DNA of 64,000 nucleotides, taken from positions 1 through 64,000 of the forward strand of contig JAGBOC010000016.1 in assembly GCA_017634065.1 (NCBI GenBank). Direction: 5' to 3'. The notes under the pieces are model-generated. The model was not told where the DNA came from, made no database searches, and worked only from the letters and a program-made list of their open reading frames with translations. The translations under genes were made by a program, and so were the position numbers. Source of the DNA: Lachnospiraceae bacterium. GTDB taxonomy: Bacteria; Bacillota; Clostridia; Lachnospirales; Lachnospiraceae. Positions 1 through 8,376 of this stretch are shown piece after piece. Every line of letters begins with the position of its first letter. Position 1 is the first letter of the stretch.

Positions 1-103
1 ATCTCTTTTTGCAACTCTAATAAAATTTTTTATTGAAATTCAAGAAAAGTATAATAATATTTCCGATTTTTATGTTTTAATAATAGTTTTTACAATTTTA
101 TTA

Positions 104-328
104 TCATTGTTTTTTCTTGATATCAAACATATCAAAAGCAACTTTAAAGGCACAACCAAATCCCAAAAACGAAAAAACTTGAATAAAAAGAGACGAAAGA
201 AATAGAACTATTTCATCATCAATTTTTATTGATGTTACAAATCCACTTACAGAAAAACAAGAAAAAACAATTGCAAGCATTAGTACTCTAATATCTATTT
301 TAACTTTTTTGCTATCTTTGTTTTTCAT
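104..328 (-). CDS. Small two-helix membrane protein of the conjugative element
   Basis: This 74-residue protein of unknown function has a short lysine-rich N-terminus followed by two hydrophobic stretches (about residues 14-32 and 41-63), so it is probably a small integral membrane protein. I start it at the ATG at 328 because GGAGG lies eight bases upstream; the longer in-frame start at 352 would put that ribosome-binding site inside the gene. It is the last element gene visible on the left. Its leader is the complement of the RNA1 promoter and resembles the leader of the gene starting at 7378. No family was recognised. Confidence 0.6.
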   Translation of the reverse strand: MKNKDSKKVKIDIRVLMLAIVFSCFSVSGFVTSIKIDDEIVLFLSSLFIQVFSFLGFGCAFKVAFDMFDIKKKQ

Positions 329-345
329 TTTTTTAACCTCCATAC

Positions 346-373
346 TTGACAAAAATTAAATAAATGGTATAAT
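346..373 (+). promoter_or_regulatory. Sigma-70-type promoter for candidate RNA1
   Basis: TTGACA at 346-351 and TATAAT at 368-373 are separated by 16 bases, so both hexamers match consensus. It points rightwards, against every neighbouring gene, and has no open reading frame downstream. The only thing it can drive is the structured segment at about 380-494. A nearly identical arrangement recurs at 7395-7423. Confidence 0.75.
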
Positions 374-379
374 GATTAT

Positions 380-494
380 GTAAAACTTGAGCACTACCGA
401 GAGCATTAGGACTCTTGCATATAGACTCAAGTATAAAATAAGTGAGTGTAGATCGTGGGAATTAGACCCACGGAAGCTGCTCACTTATTTTATT
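380..494 (+). ncRNA. Candidate small antisense RNA (RNA1)
   Basis: About 115 nt of plus-strand RNA is expected between the promoter at 346-373 and the terminator ending near 491. Stem 1 pairs ACTTGAG (385-391) with CTCAAGT (426-432) and holds an inner 6-bp stem (398-403 with 412-417). Stem 2 pairs 435-446 with 480-491 perfectly and encloses CGTGGG/CCCACG (454-459 with 467-472) around a 7-nt AATTAGA loop. The RNA lies opposite the intercistronic leader between the MuF-C gene and the small membrane gene and ends at the MuF-C stop codon. The two-hairpin layout resembles antisense regulators such as FinP, but no known RNA family was recognised. Expression is inferred. Confidence 0.6.
435..493 (+). 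terminator. Terminator hairpin of RNA1
   Basis: A perfect 12-bp stem (435-446 with 480-491) ends in an A/T-rich run on both sides, so it could work in either direction. It also serves the convergent MuF-C gene, whose stop codon (490-492) lies in its right arm. Confidence 0.65.
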
Positions 495-1896
495 GTTGCA
501 AAATATCTTGTTTAGTCAAAACTTGTTTTTCTTTAAAGATTTCTATTCCTGTTTTCTTTTCAAGTTCATTTATATTTTTTTGATCTGTAAATAATAATTT
601 ATTATCATTAAGTGCTTTGTTTACAAAATTGTTGAAATTATCTTTCCCATATACACTTAATATAAAATTACTATCTATTTGTTTAAAATCATAAGTTCCT
701 TTTCCATTAGGTTCTATCGCTGCCATTACTGGAAGTTTGTTTTTATCAATATCGTTAAGTATTGCAACAACAGCTTTATCTTTACTCATTGACTTCATAA
801 TAATTGCTGGTTCTTTTAGTAATTCAGGGAGATTATAAAACTGTTCTTTTGATATATTATGTTCTTCATTACAATATTTAATATGTCTTTTTGTCATAAT
901 CATATCTAAATTAGTATCAAGTCCTATCTTCCCATATATTTCAGGAGTTTTACATATTTTTACAGCATTTAAAGTATCATCTAATATATCACTATCCAAC
1001 ACTTTATCAATTTCGGCTTTATAATCATTAAAGATTTTGTCTTCGTTTAAAGATTTTTGACCTATTTTTGTTGACATATTATCATACTCTTTAATTAATT
1101 CTTCAGTGAAATATTTGCCATTAGCATCGAAATGAGTATAATAAAAATCTATCGCAATAGAACTTACTTTTTCTATATATTCATTTAGCTTAGTTTCAAT
1201 TCTTAAAGATGACATATGATGTTTCATTAAGTTTGCATCATTTCCTAAATCTATAAGTGCCTTTTCTTTTGCAATATTTTTACTAATATCAATTATCCAA
1301 TCTTTTCTCTCTCTTTCTGTAAACTTATTCCACATTGGTTGCCAAACTTTCTTTAAGAAATCTTTGTTTAATATCTCTTCAATATGTTCGTGGAGTCTTT
1401 TACGAATAAAATCATTAAATGATACAATATAATCTTCTGCAATTGTTTTTTTTGTCTCCATAGTATATTCATAAGACTTTATATAATCTTCTTGTGCATT
1501 TGTTTTGTAATTTGATTCTTTTGATTTATTATAAAAGTCTTCATGTGATGCTTTATAAATTTCTACATAGAATTTTGATTGTGAAAAGCTATTATATATT
1601 AAGCTTTTAGTTGTATCTTGTAATGCTGACCAATCTCTAATCTGATGCTCAAAAACTTCTGCTTTATTAAAAAGTTCTTCTGCATCTTTATATTTAGTCC
1701 TTAACATAGAATACTTTTCATTTTCCTCTTTAGGTTTCCATGCTTCCTTAAATAAATCATCATACCTCTCACAAAGCCCTAATATGTTTAAATTACGACA
1801 AATATTATAGATTTCTTCAGAAGTCATATTTAGATTATCTTTATACATATCTGCAATAAATAGGTATTCCTCAGGTTTTAATTTCATTACACTCAT
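490..1896 (-). CDS. MuF-C-domain (BECR nuclease-like) protein after VirD4
   Basis: This 468-residue protein has a long, charged, mostly helical N-terminal region (about 1-310) and a C-terminal domain (about 315-468) that I recognise as phage MuF C-terminal-like. The recognisable pattern is a TKRH segment, FYNLPELL-EPAIIMKS, a LNDID strand, GTYDF, SVYG and a final LLFTD. The domain is assigned to the barnase/EndoU/colicin/RelE nuclease group in phages and conjugative elements. A paralogous domain is encoded at 7514-8278. AGGAG precedes the ATG, 13 bases after the virD4 stop, so the two are co-transcribed. It may be a protein transferred with DNA or a toxin-like effector; no signal peptide is present. 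Activity is not demonstrated by the sequence. Confidence 0.6.
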   Translation of the reverse strand: MSVMKLKPEEYLFIADMYKDNLNMTSEEIYNICRNLNILGLCERYDDLFKEAWKPKEENEKYSMLRTKYKDAEELFNKAEVFEHQIRDWSALQDTTKSLIYNSFSQSKFYVEIYKASHEDFYNKSKESNYKTNAQEDYIKSYEYTMETKKTIAEDYIVSFNDFIRKRLHEHIEEILNKDFLKKVWQPMWNKFTERERKDWIIDISKNIAKEKALIDLGNDANLMKHHMSSLRIETKLNEYIEKVSSIAIDFYYTHFDANGKYFTEELIKEYDNMSTKIGQKSLNEDKIFNDYKAEIDKVLDSDILDDTLNAVKICKTPEIYGKIGLDTNLDMIMTKRHIKYCNEEHNISKEQFYNLPELLKEPAIIMKSMSKDKAVVAILNDIDKNKLPVMAAIEPNGKGTYDFKQIDSNFILSVYGKDNFNNFVNKALNDNKLLFTDQKNINELEKKTGIEIFKEKQVLTKQDILQQ

Positions 1897-1909
1897 AATT
1901 TATCTCTCC

Positions 1910-4180
1910 TTACACTTTACCATAAAAATTTTTACTTCCTTGTCTATAAGCATTATTAGTAAATCCATTTATATAATTCACTACATCAGCATCTTCTACA
2001 AAAGGTCGCCAATATGATGGCTTATCTTCCTCAATTATTATAGGTCGCTCTTTTTCACGGACAAATCTCAAAACCTCATTATATTTCTCGTTTCCCATAT
2101 TATAAAGCCTATTAAATAGTGTTTTACCTATATCAGGGGTATTTGCCATAATAGGAGTTTCGCCGTCCATTACTAAAGCATATGGTCTTTTGAGCTGTGC
2201 AAGTTCTGAAGCTTGTAATAACTCTCTACCACACAAATTAGTTGAAGTTGATTGACTATTTATGTTTCCCTTTTCTTTACTACTACTTGTTGACATGCTA
2301 TTACTTGCTATAGTATATTTTCCAAGTTTCTTTGATAATTCTTCAAGTGTTGCTGGGTCTGTTGATTTTAAATATATCCAAGTTTGACAATTTGATTTTA
2401 TAATAGAAGTCGTTTCTTTATCATACTTCTTAATCATTTGTGCAAAATCTTGAAGAACTAAATTAAGTCTTATTCCTCTTCCAGCTCCTACTGTAAGCTT
2501 AGCTGCAAGATCGGGTATTGCTGCAAAGTTTCCAAATTCATCAAGGTCTAAATCTACTTGTATTGGAAGCCTACCACCATACTTATCAGACATCTTTACT
2601 AATTCATTATAAAGTTGGCTTACAATAATTGAAGCGATAGGATAATACATAGTATTCTCATCAGGAAGAATAATATAGAGTATTTGCTTTCGTTCTCCCA
2701 TCTCAGTTAAGTTTATATCTGTTCTGTGTGTTATCTTCCATATAGATGGTTGAGAATATAATCTTAATGTATTCATTGCTCCACTTATAAAAGAAAGTCT
2801 TGTCTGTTCTGCAGCATTTATAATTGGTGCAAAATTATCTATAGCTGGATGTGTTGGGTTTTTATCTTGTAAAAACTTTATATATTTTGCAAGAAGACAA
2901 GTGCTTGGGTCTGCTTCAGATTTTCCTTGACTATCATTGATAAATCTATACACACTTGCTAAATTCTGCTTTTCAGGTTCATCTTTATTTGCAATTATAG
3001 TTGATAAAATAGAGCCTGTAATAACAGCCTTTTGACCATCATGCCAAATTCTTTCGCCTTTACACTCTCCTACAAGAATATTAGACAATTCTTCAGTATA
3101 ATTTATTGCTCTATCTATATCATTATCATTTACAGCATCAATAATAGGTTGCAGAAGATTATATCTACTGCTTTTATCAGGGTTTTTAAAGTCAAGACAT
3201 ATAACTTCATAACCTAACTTTTTTACAAATTTATTTGTATATTGATAAAGTTCGCCTTTTGGATCAGATACACATATTGAATGCCCTGCAAGTGCTTGAT
3301 TTCCAATCGTAGGAAGTATAAAGCATCTTGTCTTACCGCTTCTTGTCGCTCCTAAATCAATTGTATGTAAATCAGATGAAATATAATGAATTTTATTTGT
3401 ACCATTTGCTAAAATATCAATATTGGCAATTATTCCACCTCTTTCAAAGATGATATATGGATCTTCTTTTTTATTATAAGGTGTTTTCTTTGCTTCTTCC
3501 TTTTTAACTTTTTCTTCTTCAATTTTTATTATATTTTTACAAAAGTCTAAATCTTCATCATCTTCAAATACATCAAGCATATTAAAATCGCTTTCTTCTA
3601 CACTTTCAATATTTGGCTCTACATAATTATCTTCATCATAATCTACAACTAATCGCATTCTATCTATATCTAAGCCTGCTTCTTTCTTTTCATTGCTACT
3701 ATAAGTTTTATGCTTATAAAGATTTTCACTATCTTCTTTAGATATACCACCCTTATCTAAGTAATACTTAATTTCAGAATTTTCTTTTTCATCAGGTTGT
3801 AAAAGCCTTTTAACAACTTCATTGTTTTCATCAAGAATATTATACTTATACTTTTTATCTAACTCTTTTTTATCAAGAAAATGTGCAGTTCCATATTGTC
3901 CTTGTCCAGCTGGTTCAGGTATATAAATATCATCTGTAACTTTTATCATATTTGACTTATATCTTGTCATCTTATTTGAAAGTTTAAAATATATTAAAAT
4001 GACTATAGCAATGATTAAAGCAATTATTGTCATTATATTTTGAAATGATTTTGTGCCTAAGACACTAAGTTTAGATTGTAAATCGCTATTATGAAAAACA
4101 GCATTATCAAAAAAATCTGTTGAAAAATTATAAGTTCCATTAGTTGCTGGATTTGTAAGTATTTGTTCAAATAAACTCAT
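1910..4180 (-). CDS. VirD4/TraG-type conjugative coupling protein
   Basis: This is the type IV coupling ATPase that links the relaxosome to the transfer channel. It is 756 residues long, with a hydrophobic helix at about 47-66, a very acidic linker (about 150-235), Walker A GATRSGKT (277-284) and a Walker B region with LDEFG near 546-550. It matches the VirD4-like proteins of Tn1549/CD1115-type elements in layout. Only one clear N-terminal membrane helix is visible, where many relatives have two. It is followed 13 bases later by a MuF-C-domain gene and preceded by an unknown gene that separates it from virB4. Family assignment is strong; the substrate is inferred from context. Confidence 0.93.
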   Translation of the reverse strand: MSLFEQILTNPATNGTYNFSTDFFDNAVFHNSDLQSKLSVLGTKSFQNIMTIIALIIAIVILIYFKLSNKMTRYKSNMIKVTDDIYIPEPAGQGQYGTAHFLDKKELDKKYKYNILDENNEVVKRLLQPDEKENSEIKYYLDKGGISKEDSENLYKHKTYSSNEKKEAGLDIDRMRLVVDYDEDNYVEPNIESVEESDFNMLDVFEDDEDLDFCKNIIKIEEEKVKKEEAKKTPYNKKEDPYIIFERGGIIANIDILANGTNKIHYISSDLHTIDLGATRSGKTRCFILPTIGNQALAGHSICVSDPKGELYQYTNKFVKKLGYEVICLDFKNPDKSSRYNLLQPIIDAVNDNDIDRAINYTEELSNILVGECKGERIWHDGQKAVITGSILSTIIANKDEPEKQNLASVYRFINDSQGKSEADPSTCLLAKYIKFLQDKNPTHPAIDNFAPIINAAEQTRLSFISGAMNTLRLYSQPSIWKITHRTDINLTEMGERKQILYIILPDENTMYYPIASIIVSQLYNELVKMSDKYGGRLPIQVDLDLDEFGNFAAIPDLAAKLTVGAGRGIRLNLVLQDFAQMIKKYDKETTSIIKSNCQTWIYLKSTDPATLEELSKKLGKYTIASNSMSTSSSKEKGNINSQSTSTNLCGRELLQASELAQLKRPYALVMDGETPIMANTPDIGKTLFNRLYNMGNEKYNEVLRFVREKERPIIIEEDKPSYWRPFVEDADVVNYINGFTNNAYRQGSKNFYGKV

Positions 4181-4207
4181 AAAAACTCCTTTTTTATAGT
4201 TTTAAAG

Positions 4208-4906
4208 TTATATGTCAACATTACTTTTCAGTTTTATAATATTTGTTGCCTTTTTAACAAAAGACTTTACATCTTCTTTCTGACCATTTGTTATATTTTT
4301 TATGTTTGACAATAAAAATATTATTGTTTTAAGTTCAGATAATGAAAAAGAATTGTTGTCTTTTAGTTCTTCTACTTCATAGAGCCCTGACCTTTTACTA
4401 AAAATACTTATTGCATCTTTTAGATTGTAAACTATATTTTCATCTTCATAAGGAATAAACAAATCTAAAACTTCATCATCTTCTTTCATAATGCTTTCAT
4501 ACAGTATATGGTAACTTATACCAAAAAAACCGTGTTCTCTATAGAATAAACATACATTGTCATATTTCATAATCAATTTATATATTTTCTTATTTATGTA
4601 ATACTCTTGATATTGACTAAGATTATATGGATAGTCATAGTCAATGTTGAGTTTTTTTAAAACTTCACCAATTATTTCTATAATCTCATTCCATTTATTT
4701 ATCATTGAATCAGATATATGCACTAAATCATCATCTATTAAATTAGGCACATCTGGAAATATAAGACCACTATTCTTTTCTATTTCAAAAGTAGAATCAT
4801 CATATATGAATTGAAAATATTCTTTTGACCGTTCGTTATTAAGCACCTCACAACCTTTACTTTTTAATACTTTTTCAAGTTCAGTAAAAATATTTTCATT
4901 TATCAT
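4208..4906 (-). CDS. Unknown cytosolic protein between virB4 and virD4
   Basis: This 232-residue acidic protein is rich in Ile, Asp and Glu and has no signal peptide or membrane helix. I do not recognise its family. Its ATG overlaps the virB4 stop by one base (TAATG), with GGAGG just upstream, so translation is probably coupled to virB4 and its product is likely made together with the transfer ATPases. Its place between the VirB4 and VirD4 genes suggests a transfer accessory or adaptor, but nothing in the protein itself shows that. Confidence 0.75.
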   Translation of the reverse strand: MINENIFTELEKVLKSKGCEVLNNERSKEYFQFIYDDSTFEIEKNSGLIFPDVPNLIDDDLVHISDSMINKWNEIIEIIGEVLKKLNIDYDYPYNLSQYQEYYINKKIYKLIMKYDNVCLFYREHGFFGISYHILYESIMKEDDEVLDLFIPYEDENIVYNLKDAISIFSKRSGLYEVEELKDNNSFSLSELKTIIFLLSNIKNITNGQKEDVKSFVKKATNIIKLKSNVDI

Positions 4907-6705
4907 TATCTACCTCCAGCACTACCCATATAATAAAACTCAGTTTCATCAATGACAAAATTAGTGTGTATTTTTTTAGTCCCAGCGATAAGTAAAGCAT
5001 GACCTCTAATTTGAGCCTCTAATAACTCCCTTTCTGCTTCAGTTAAATTAAATAATTTAATTTCTTCAAGTAAGTTTTGACCATCAGTTCCAAAAAGCAA
5101 CTTATAACAAGCTGTAGATAAAAGACTTTGACCATATTGTTTAATTGCTGGATTAAGAAAATCTTCCACATCATGAGTTATGAGTATTAAAGAACCCTCA
5201 TATTTTCTTATTCTCTTACTTATATTTCTTAAGAATATGAGAGTTTGCGGAACTTTGACATCAACCAGTAAATAAGATTCATCTGCACATATTAAAGTTT
5301 TTTCATTTCTGTCATGTTCCACCAAGTTCCATATATAAGTTATAACATTATAGTACTCAGCACTTTTCTTATTGTCGCTTGCACTTTGTAAATCTTTTAT
5401 ATCAAATACTACAAAGCTACTGTTTATATTTATATTTGTGTGTCCATTCCACAAGAATTGATCTGCACCTTGTACCATATCATATAAATAAGAAAGTAAA
5501 TTTTTTAGTTCGTTGTTTTCTTTATCCTTTTTGCTTTCTTCTTCTAAAGTTTCATATAAATCAGAAAGTATTGGATAATCTTCATTCTTTAAATTGTCTA
5601 TTTCTGTGTTCCAGTCAATACCTTTCTTTTTATATGTTTTTACTATACATTTTTTAAGCTGTGCCATTTCTAAATCAGTTATCCCATTATTATAGAGTTT
5701 GAAAAATACCTCTAAAGTTCCAATATGTCTTGCTAAGTCATTTAAGTTTTCTTTTTCAACTCCTACATTTTCTTCATCTTCATCTATAGGAGCTTTAAGT
5801 ATTTGCATAGGATTTATCTTATTTTTTCCACCTACAACATTTATAACATCTCCATCAAGTTCTTTAGCCATATTTATATACTCTCTTTCAGGATCAAGAG
5901 CAATTATTTTAGTACCTCTTGCATATTCATTTAATAAAATATGCTTAGTTGCTGTGGACTTTCCAGAACCTGGCTTTCCTGTTATAACCATATTACTATT
6001 GGTTCTATCATTACTTCTAAGCCAAAAATCAATAATGATAAGTGAATTATTTACATCTTTGCCAAGATAATATCCACTACCATCATTAAAACCTGTTGAA
6101 GCAAAAGGGAAACCACCTATATAAGTTGATAACGGCATTACTTTCCCAAAAATCTCGTTTATTCTCTCATTCATTTGATAAGTAGGACTTATACTCTCAA
6201 GACATTGCTTTTGAAGATTAGGAAGTGCCCTATTAAGCCCACTTATACTTGCGACATTATCATTTATAGTGTTTTCTACCTGTTCAAATAATTCTTCATT
6301 TTTAGAAAAGCCCATTATATTAACAGAAACTTGACCAATTCTTTCATTTGCTCTAAGTATCATTTCAAGCAAGTCATTCATATTCTCTACACTTATAGCT
6401 GCCTCTTTTATACTGTTCATTTCTCTACCTGTTTCTTGTTGTTCTAAGTTTTGTTTTGTATTTCTATTGATGGCGGCTGTTATAGCATTATTAGCAACAG
6501 GTCTATAATGTATATTTACAAAAGTATTAGGAATATTTGTAATTCTACTTAAGAACCCACAAGATGAAGTCTGTGGATATTTTGTAATACCATAAATTCT
6601 TGCAACATTTTCTCCATATTCAAAATTGTTTCTGTTTATCTTTACACAAGTTGGACTTAAAATATTTATAAGTCCTTTATTTACCTCTTTTTTCATTTTC
6701 GCCAT
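4906..6705 (-). CDS. VirB4-type conjugative ATPase (CD1110-like)
   Basis: This is the VirB4/TrsE-type ATPase that powers the type IV secretion channel. It is 599 residues long, with Walker A GKPGSGKS (243-250), a DPEREY motif shortly after, Walker B LICADES (471-477) and a downstream ITHD motif near 510. It begins directly in the middle part of the VirB4 fold. The expected N-terminal domain is encoded by the overlapping upstream gene (29-base overlap, different frame). A GGGGG-type ribosome-binding site precedes the ATG. The size matches the CD1110-like group rather than the roughly 800-residue VirB4 proteins. Confidence 0.93.
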   Translation of the reverse strand: MAKMKKEVNKGLINILSPTCVKINRNNFEYGENVARIYGITKYPQTSSCGFLSRITNIPNTFVNIHYRPVANNAITAAINRNTKQNLEQQETGREMNSIKEAAISVENMNDLLEMILRANERIGQVSVNIMGFSKNEELFEQVENTINDNVASISGLNRALPNLQKQCLESISPTYQMNERINEIFGKVMPLSTYIGGFPFASTGFNDGSGYYLGKDVNNSLIIIDFWLRSNDRTNSNMVITGKPGSGKSTATKHILLNEYARGTKIIALDPEREYINMAKELDGDVINVVGGKNKINPMQILKAPIDEDEENVGVEKENLNDLARHIGTLEVFFKLYNNGITDLEMAQLKKCIVKTYKKKGIDWNTEIDNLKNEDYPILSDLYETLEEESKKDKENNELKNLLSYLYDMVQGADQFLWNGHTNININSSFVVFDIKDLQSASDNKKSAEYYNVITYIWNLVEHDRNEKTLICADESYLLVDVKVPQTLIFLRNISKRIRKYEGSLILITHDVEDFLNPAIKQYGQSLLSTACYKLLFGTDGQNLLEEIKLFNLTEAERELLEAQIRGHALLIAGTKKIHTNFVIDETEFYYMGSAGGR

Positions 6706-7378
6706 ATAAATCTTCCCCCTTCAATATAGATATATTATTTTTATCATCTTCTACATTATCGTAATTATAAGTACCAAGATTATTAAATAGATTAATGAGT
6801 TTTCTTATTTGCTTTGTGTTTAGTATATGTACCTTAAGTCCTGCAGCCATTAACCTACTTTTAAAGTTTTCAGTCATTTTGTTTATGTCTTCTAAATCTT
6901 TATCAGATACTAACTTAAAATAAAACTTTCTTTCAGTTGTGTTTCCTTGTTCAACAAAATTTCTAAGTATTCTCTCATTGTTTTTAAGCAATATCCTTTG
7001 TTTTGAGTTATTTGTTTTTCTTAAATCATCATCAAATTGCTTTAGAAGTTTATCTACATTAAAAGGTTGGCTTATTGCAAATAAGTCAAAATCGTGCTGA
7101 ATGTTTACAAGTTCCGCTCTTAAGTTTCTTATAAGTCTTGACTTATCATTTTCGGACAAAAGGTCTATACAAATTGATTCAATTTCTATAAACTTAATAA
7201 ACAATCCATTTAGTGTATATAGACAATCGTTGTCTATATCACAGACATTTAAGAAGCTTTGACTTGTGTCCTTTTCATCCTTTCCAAGTTTAACTTTTAC
7301 TTTTTTTGAATTATTAGAAACCATTAAATAAATGATTCCTAAAACTCCTACTACTCCAAGATATATAAAACCTTGCAT
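6677..7378 (-). CDS. Membrane-anchored VirB4 N-terminal-domain protein
   Basis: This 233-residue protein has one N-terminal transmembrane helix (about 4-21). The soluble part resembles the N-terminal domain of TrsE/VirB4, with an IEIESI strand, a LLSENDK turn and a long helix, and lacks any ATPase motif. It sits where a PrgI-type membrane protein is usually found ahead of virB4. It overlaps virB4 by 29 bases in another frame, so this is either a natural split or an old frameshift. Each part has its own ribosome-binding site, which favours two proteins. GGAGG precedes the ATG. The leader is opposite the RNA2 promoter. Confidence 0.65.
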   Translation of the reverse strand: MQGFIYLGVVGVLGIIYLMVSNNSKKVKVKLGKDEKDTSQSFLNVCDIDNDCLYTLNGLFIKFIEIESICIDLLSENDKSRLIRNLRAELVNIQHDFDLFAISQPFNVDKLLKQFDDDLRKTNNSKQRILLKNNERILRNFVEQGNTTERKFYFKLVSDKDLEDINKMTENFKSRLMAAGLKVHILNTKQIRKLINLFNNLGTYNYDNVEDDKNNISILKGEDLYGENEKRGK

Positions 7379-7394
7379 TTTTCACCTCCAAAAT

Positions 7395-7423
7395 TTGACA
7401 AAATTGTTGTTTTATGATAGTAT
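7395..7423 (+). promoter_or_regulatory. Promoter for candidate RNA2
   Basis: TTGACA (7395-7400) and TAGTAT (7418-7423) are spaced by 17 bases, with a TGA just before the -10 giving an extended -10 element. It faces away from the gene starting at 7378 and into the 3' end of the MuF-C gene, exactly as at 346-373. Confidence 0.65.
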
Positions 7424-7429
7424 GTTTGT

Positions 7430-7516
7430 AAAGAGTTGGGGGCAATTGTAGCCCTTTCATCTTTTTATAAATTAAGTGGCTCTGTTCATTATGCGACAGA
7501 TCGTCCACTTTTTTTA
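7430..7516 (+). ncRNA. Candidate small antisense RNA (RNA2)
   Basis: About 87 nt of plus-strand RNA is expected between the promoter at 7395-7423 and the T-run at 7509-7515. Stem 1 is GGGC (7440-7443) paired with GCCC (7451-7454) around an AATTGTA loop. Stem 2 pairs AAGTGG (7474-7479) with CCACTT (7505-7510) and contains TCTGT/ACAGA. It ends in the stop codon of the convergent MuF-C gene and lies opposite the leader of the VirB4 N-domain gene. RNA1 also has a 7-nt AATTNNA-type loop closed by GGG/CCC, so the two may be distant paralogues. No known family was recognised and expression is inferred. Confidence 0.55.
7474..7516 (+). terminator. Terminator of RNA2
   Basis: The AAGTGG/CCACTT stem is followed by seven T residues on the plus strand, while the minus strand has only a weak T-run. 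This makes it a rightward Rho-independent terminator and supports transcription against the operon. Confidence 0.7.
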
Positions 7517-8278
7517 TTGCTGCTGTTCAAGCAAGTTTTCATTCTCTTTATTAAATATTTTCATACTTGTTTTTACTTCAAGATCCTTTATAACCAATTC
7601 ATCTGTAAATAAGATTTTGTCTTTATTGTCATTTAAAAACTTGCTAAAATTTTCTCGCCCATATATAGAAGTAAGTAAATTTGTGTCAATTTGCTCAAAA
7701 TCGTATGTGCCTTTTTCATCAGGTTTAATAGAAGCCATAATAGGATTTTTTTCATTGTCTATATCATTTAAAAATACAATTATTGACTTTTCATCTTTTT
7801 GCGACTTCATTATTATTGCTGGATTTTCAAATAACTTAGGTAAATTGTATAATGTTTGTCTATTTATTCCATGTCCACCCTGTTCTTTATCTTTGCAACA
7901 AATTCTTACTTTCCCTCTTTTCATTGTAATTAAATTATCATCAAGCCCTACTTGTTTTAAAGTTTCTGTAGGCTTACAAATTTTTAAATAATTAGATTCA
8001 TTTGATAAACTGTCTTTTACATCAATAATTCTATCAATTTCAGCTTCATATATTTTTTGTTTTAGTTGAATTAAGTCAAATTTTTCAATATCTTTTCTAT
8101 TATTGTATTCATTTTTCGGAATAAAAATTTTATCAACAAGGCTTGGATTTAAATTATGAGTATTAGTATTAATAAGATTAGTTAATTTAAATAAAACAGC
8201 ACAGTCAGTATTTTTATCGAAGAAAACACCATATACATCATAATTAATTTTAGCCCATTCACTATATTTAATTTCCAT
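7514..8278 (-). CDS. Second MuF-C-domain protein
   Basis: This 254-residue protein has a C-terminal part (about 95-254) paralogous to the end of the protein at 490-1896. Shared features include EIDRIID, KICKPTE, a GLD-NL segment, LYNLPKLF-NPAIIMKS, LNDID, GTYDF, SIYG and LFTDE, and both end in glutamines. The N-terminal 90 residues differ and are not recognised. It follows a terminator-like hairpin pair after the secreted-protein gene and precedes the VirB4 N-domain gene. The ATG is preceded by AGGAAATATTAAA, a weak ribosome-binding site. The role is unknown; a nuclease-type effector or an inactive relative are both possible. Confidence 0.6.
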   Translation of the reverse strand: MEIKYSEWAKINYDVYGVFFDKNTDCAVLFKLTNLINTNTHNLNPSLVDKIFIPKNEYNNRKDIEKFDLIQLKQKIYEAEIDRIIDVKDSLSNESNYLKICKPTETLKQVGLDDNLITMKRGKVRICCKDKEQGGHGINRQTLYNLPKLFENPAIIMKSQKDEKSIIVFLNDIDNEKNPIMASIKPDEKGTYDFEQIDTNLLTSIYGRENFSKFLNDNKDKILFTDELVIKDLEVKTSMKIFNKENENLLEQQQ

Positions 8279-8322
8279 ATTTTAATATTTCCTTTCTACT
8301 TAACATTTTATAAATTAAAAGA

Positions 8323-8362
8323 GAGCCTATAATACATTTGTTTCTTTAATGTTTATAGACTC
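8323..8362 (-). terminator. Terminator-like hairpin before the second MuF-C gene
   Basis: GAGCCTATAA (8323-8332) pairs with TTATAGACTC (8353-8362), and ACATT/AATGT extends the stem. On the minus strand it is followed by TCTTTTAATTT. It probably ends or attenuates transcription from the secreted-protein gene. Confidence 0.55.
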
Positions 8363-8376
8363 CCCTGGTAATTAGT

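Noticed and set aside
5699-6070. 123-codon plus-strand frame opposite virB4.
   Set aside because: Antisense shadow of a confirmed gene. Its Ser/Phe/Pro-rich composition is the usual mirror of a coding strand.
7314-7508. 64-codon minus-strand reading frame overlapping the VirB4 N-domain start and RNA2.
   Set aside because: It has no ribosome-binding site, overlaps a better gene and covers the structured RNA segment; no family resemblance.
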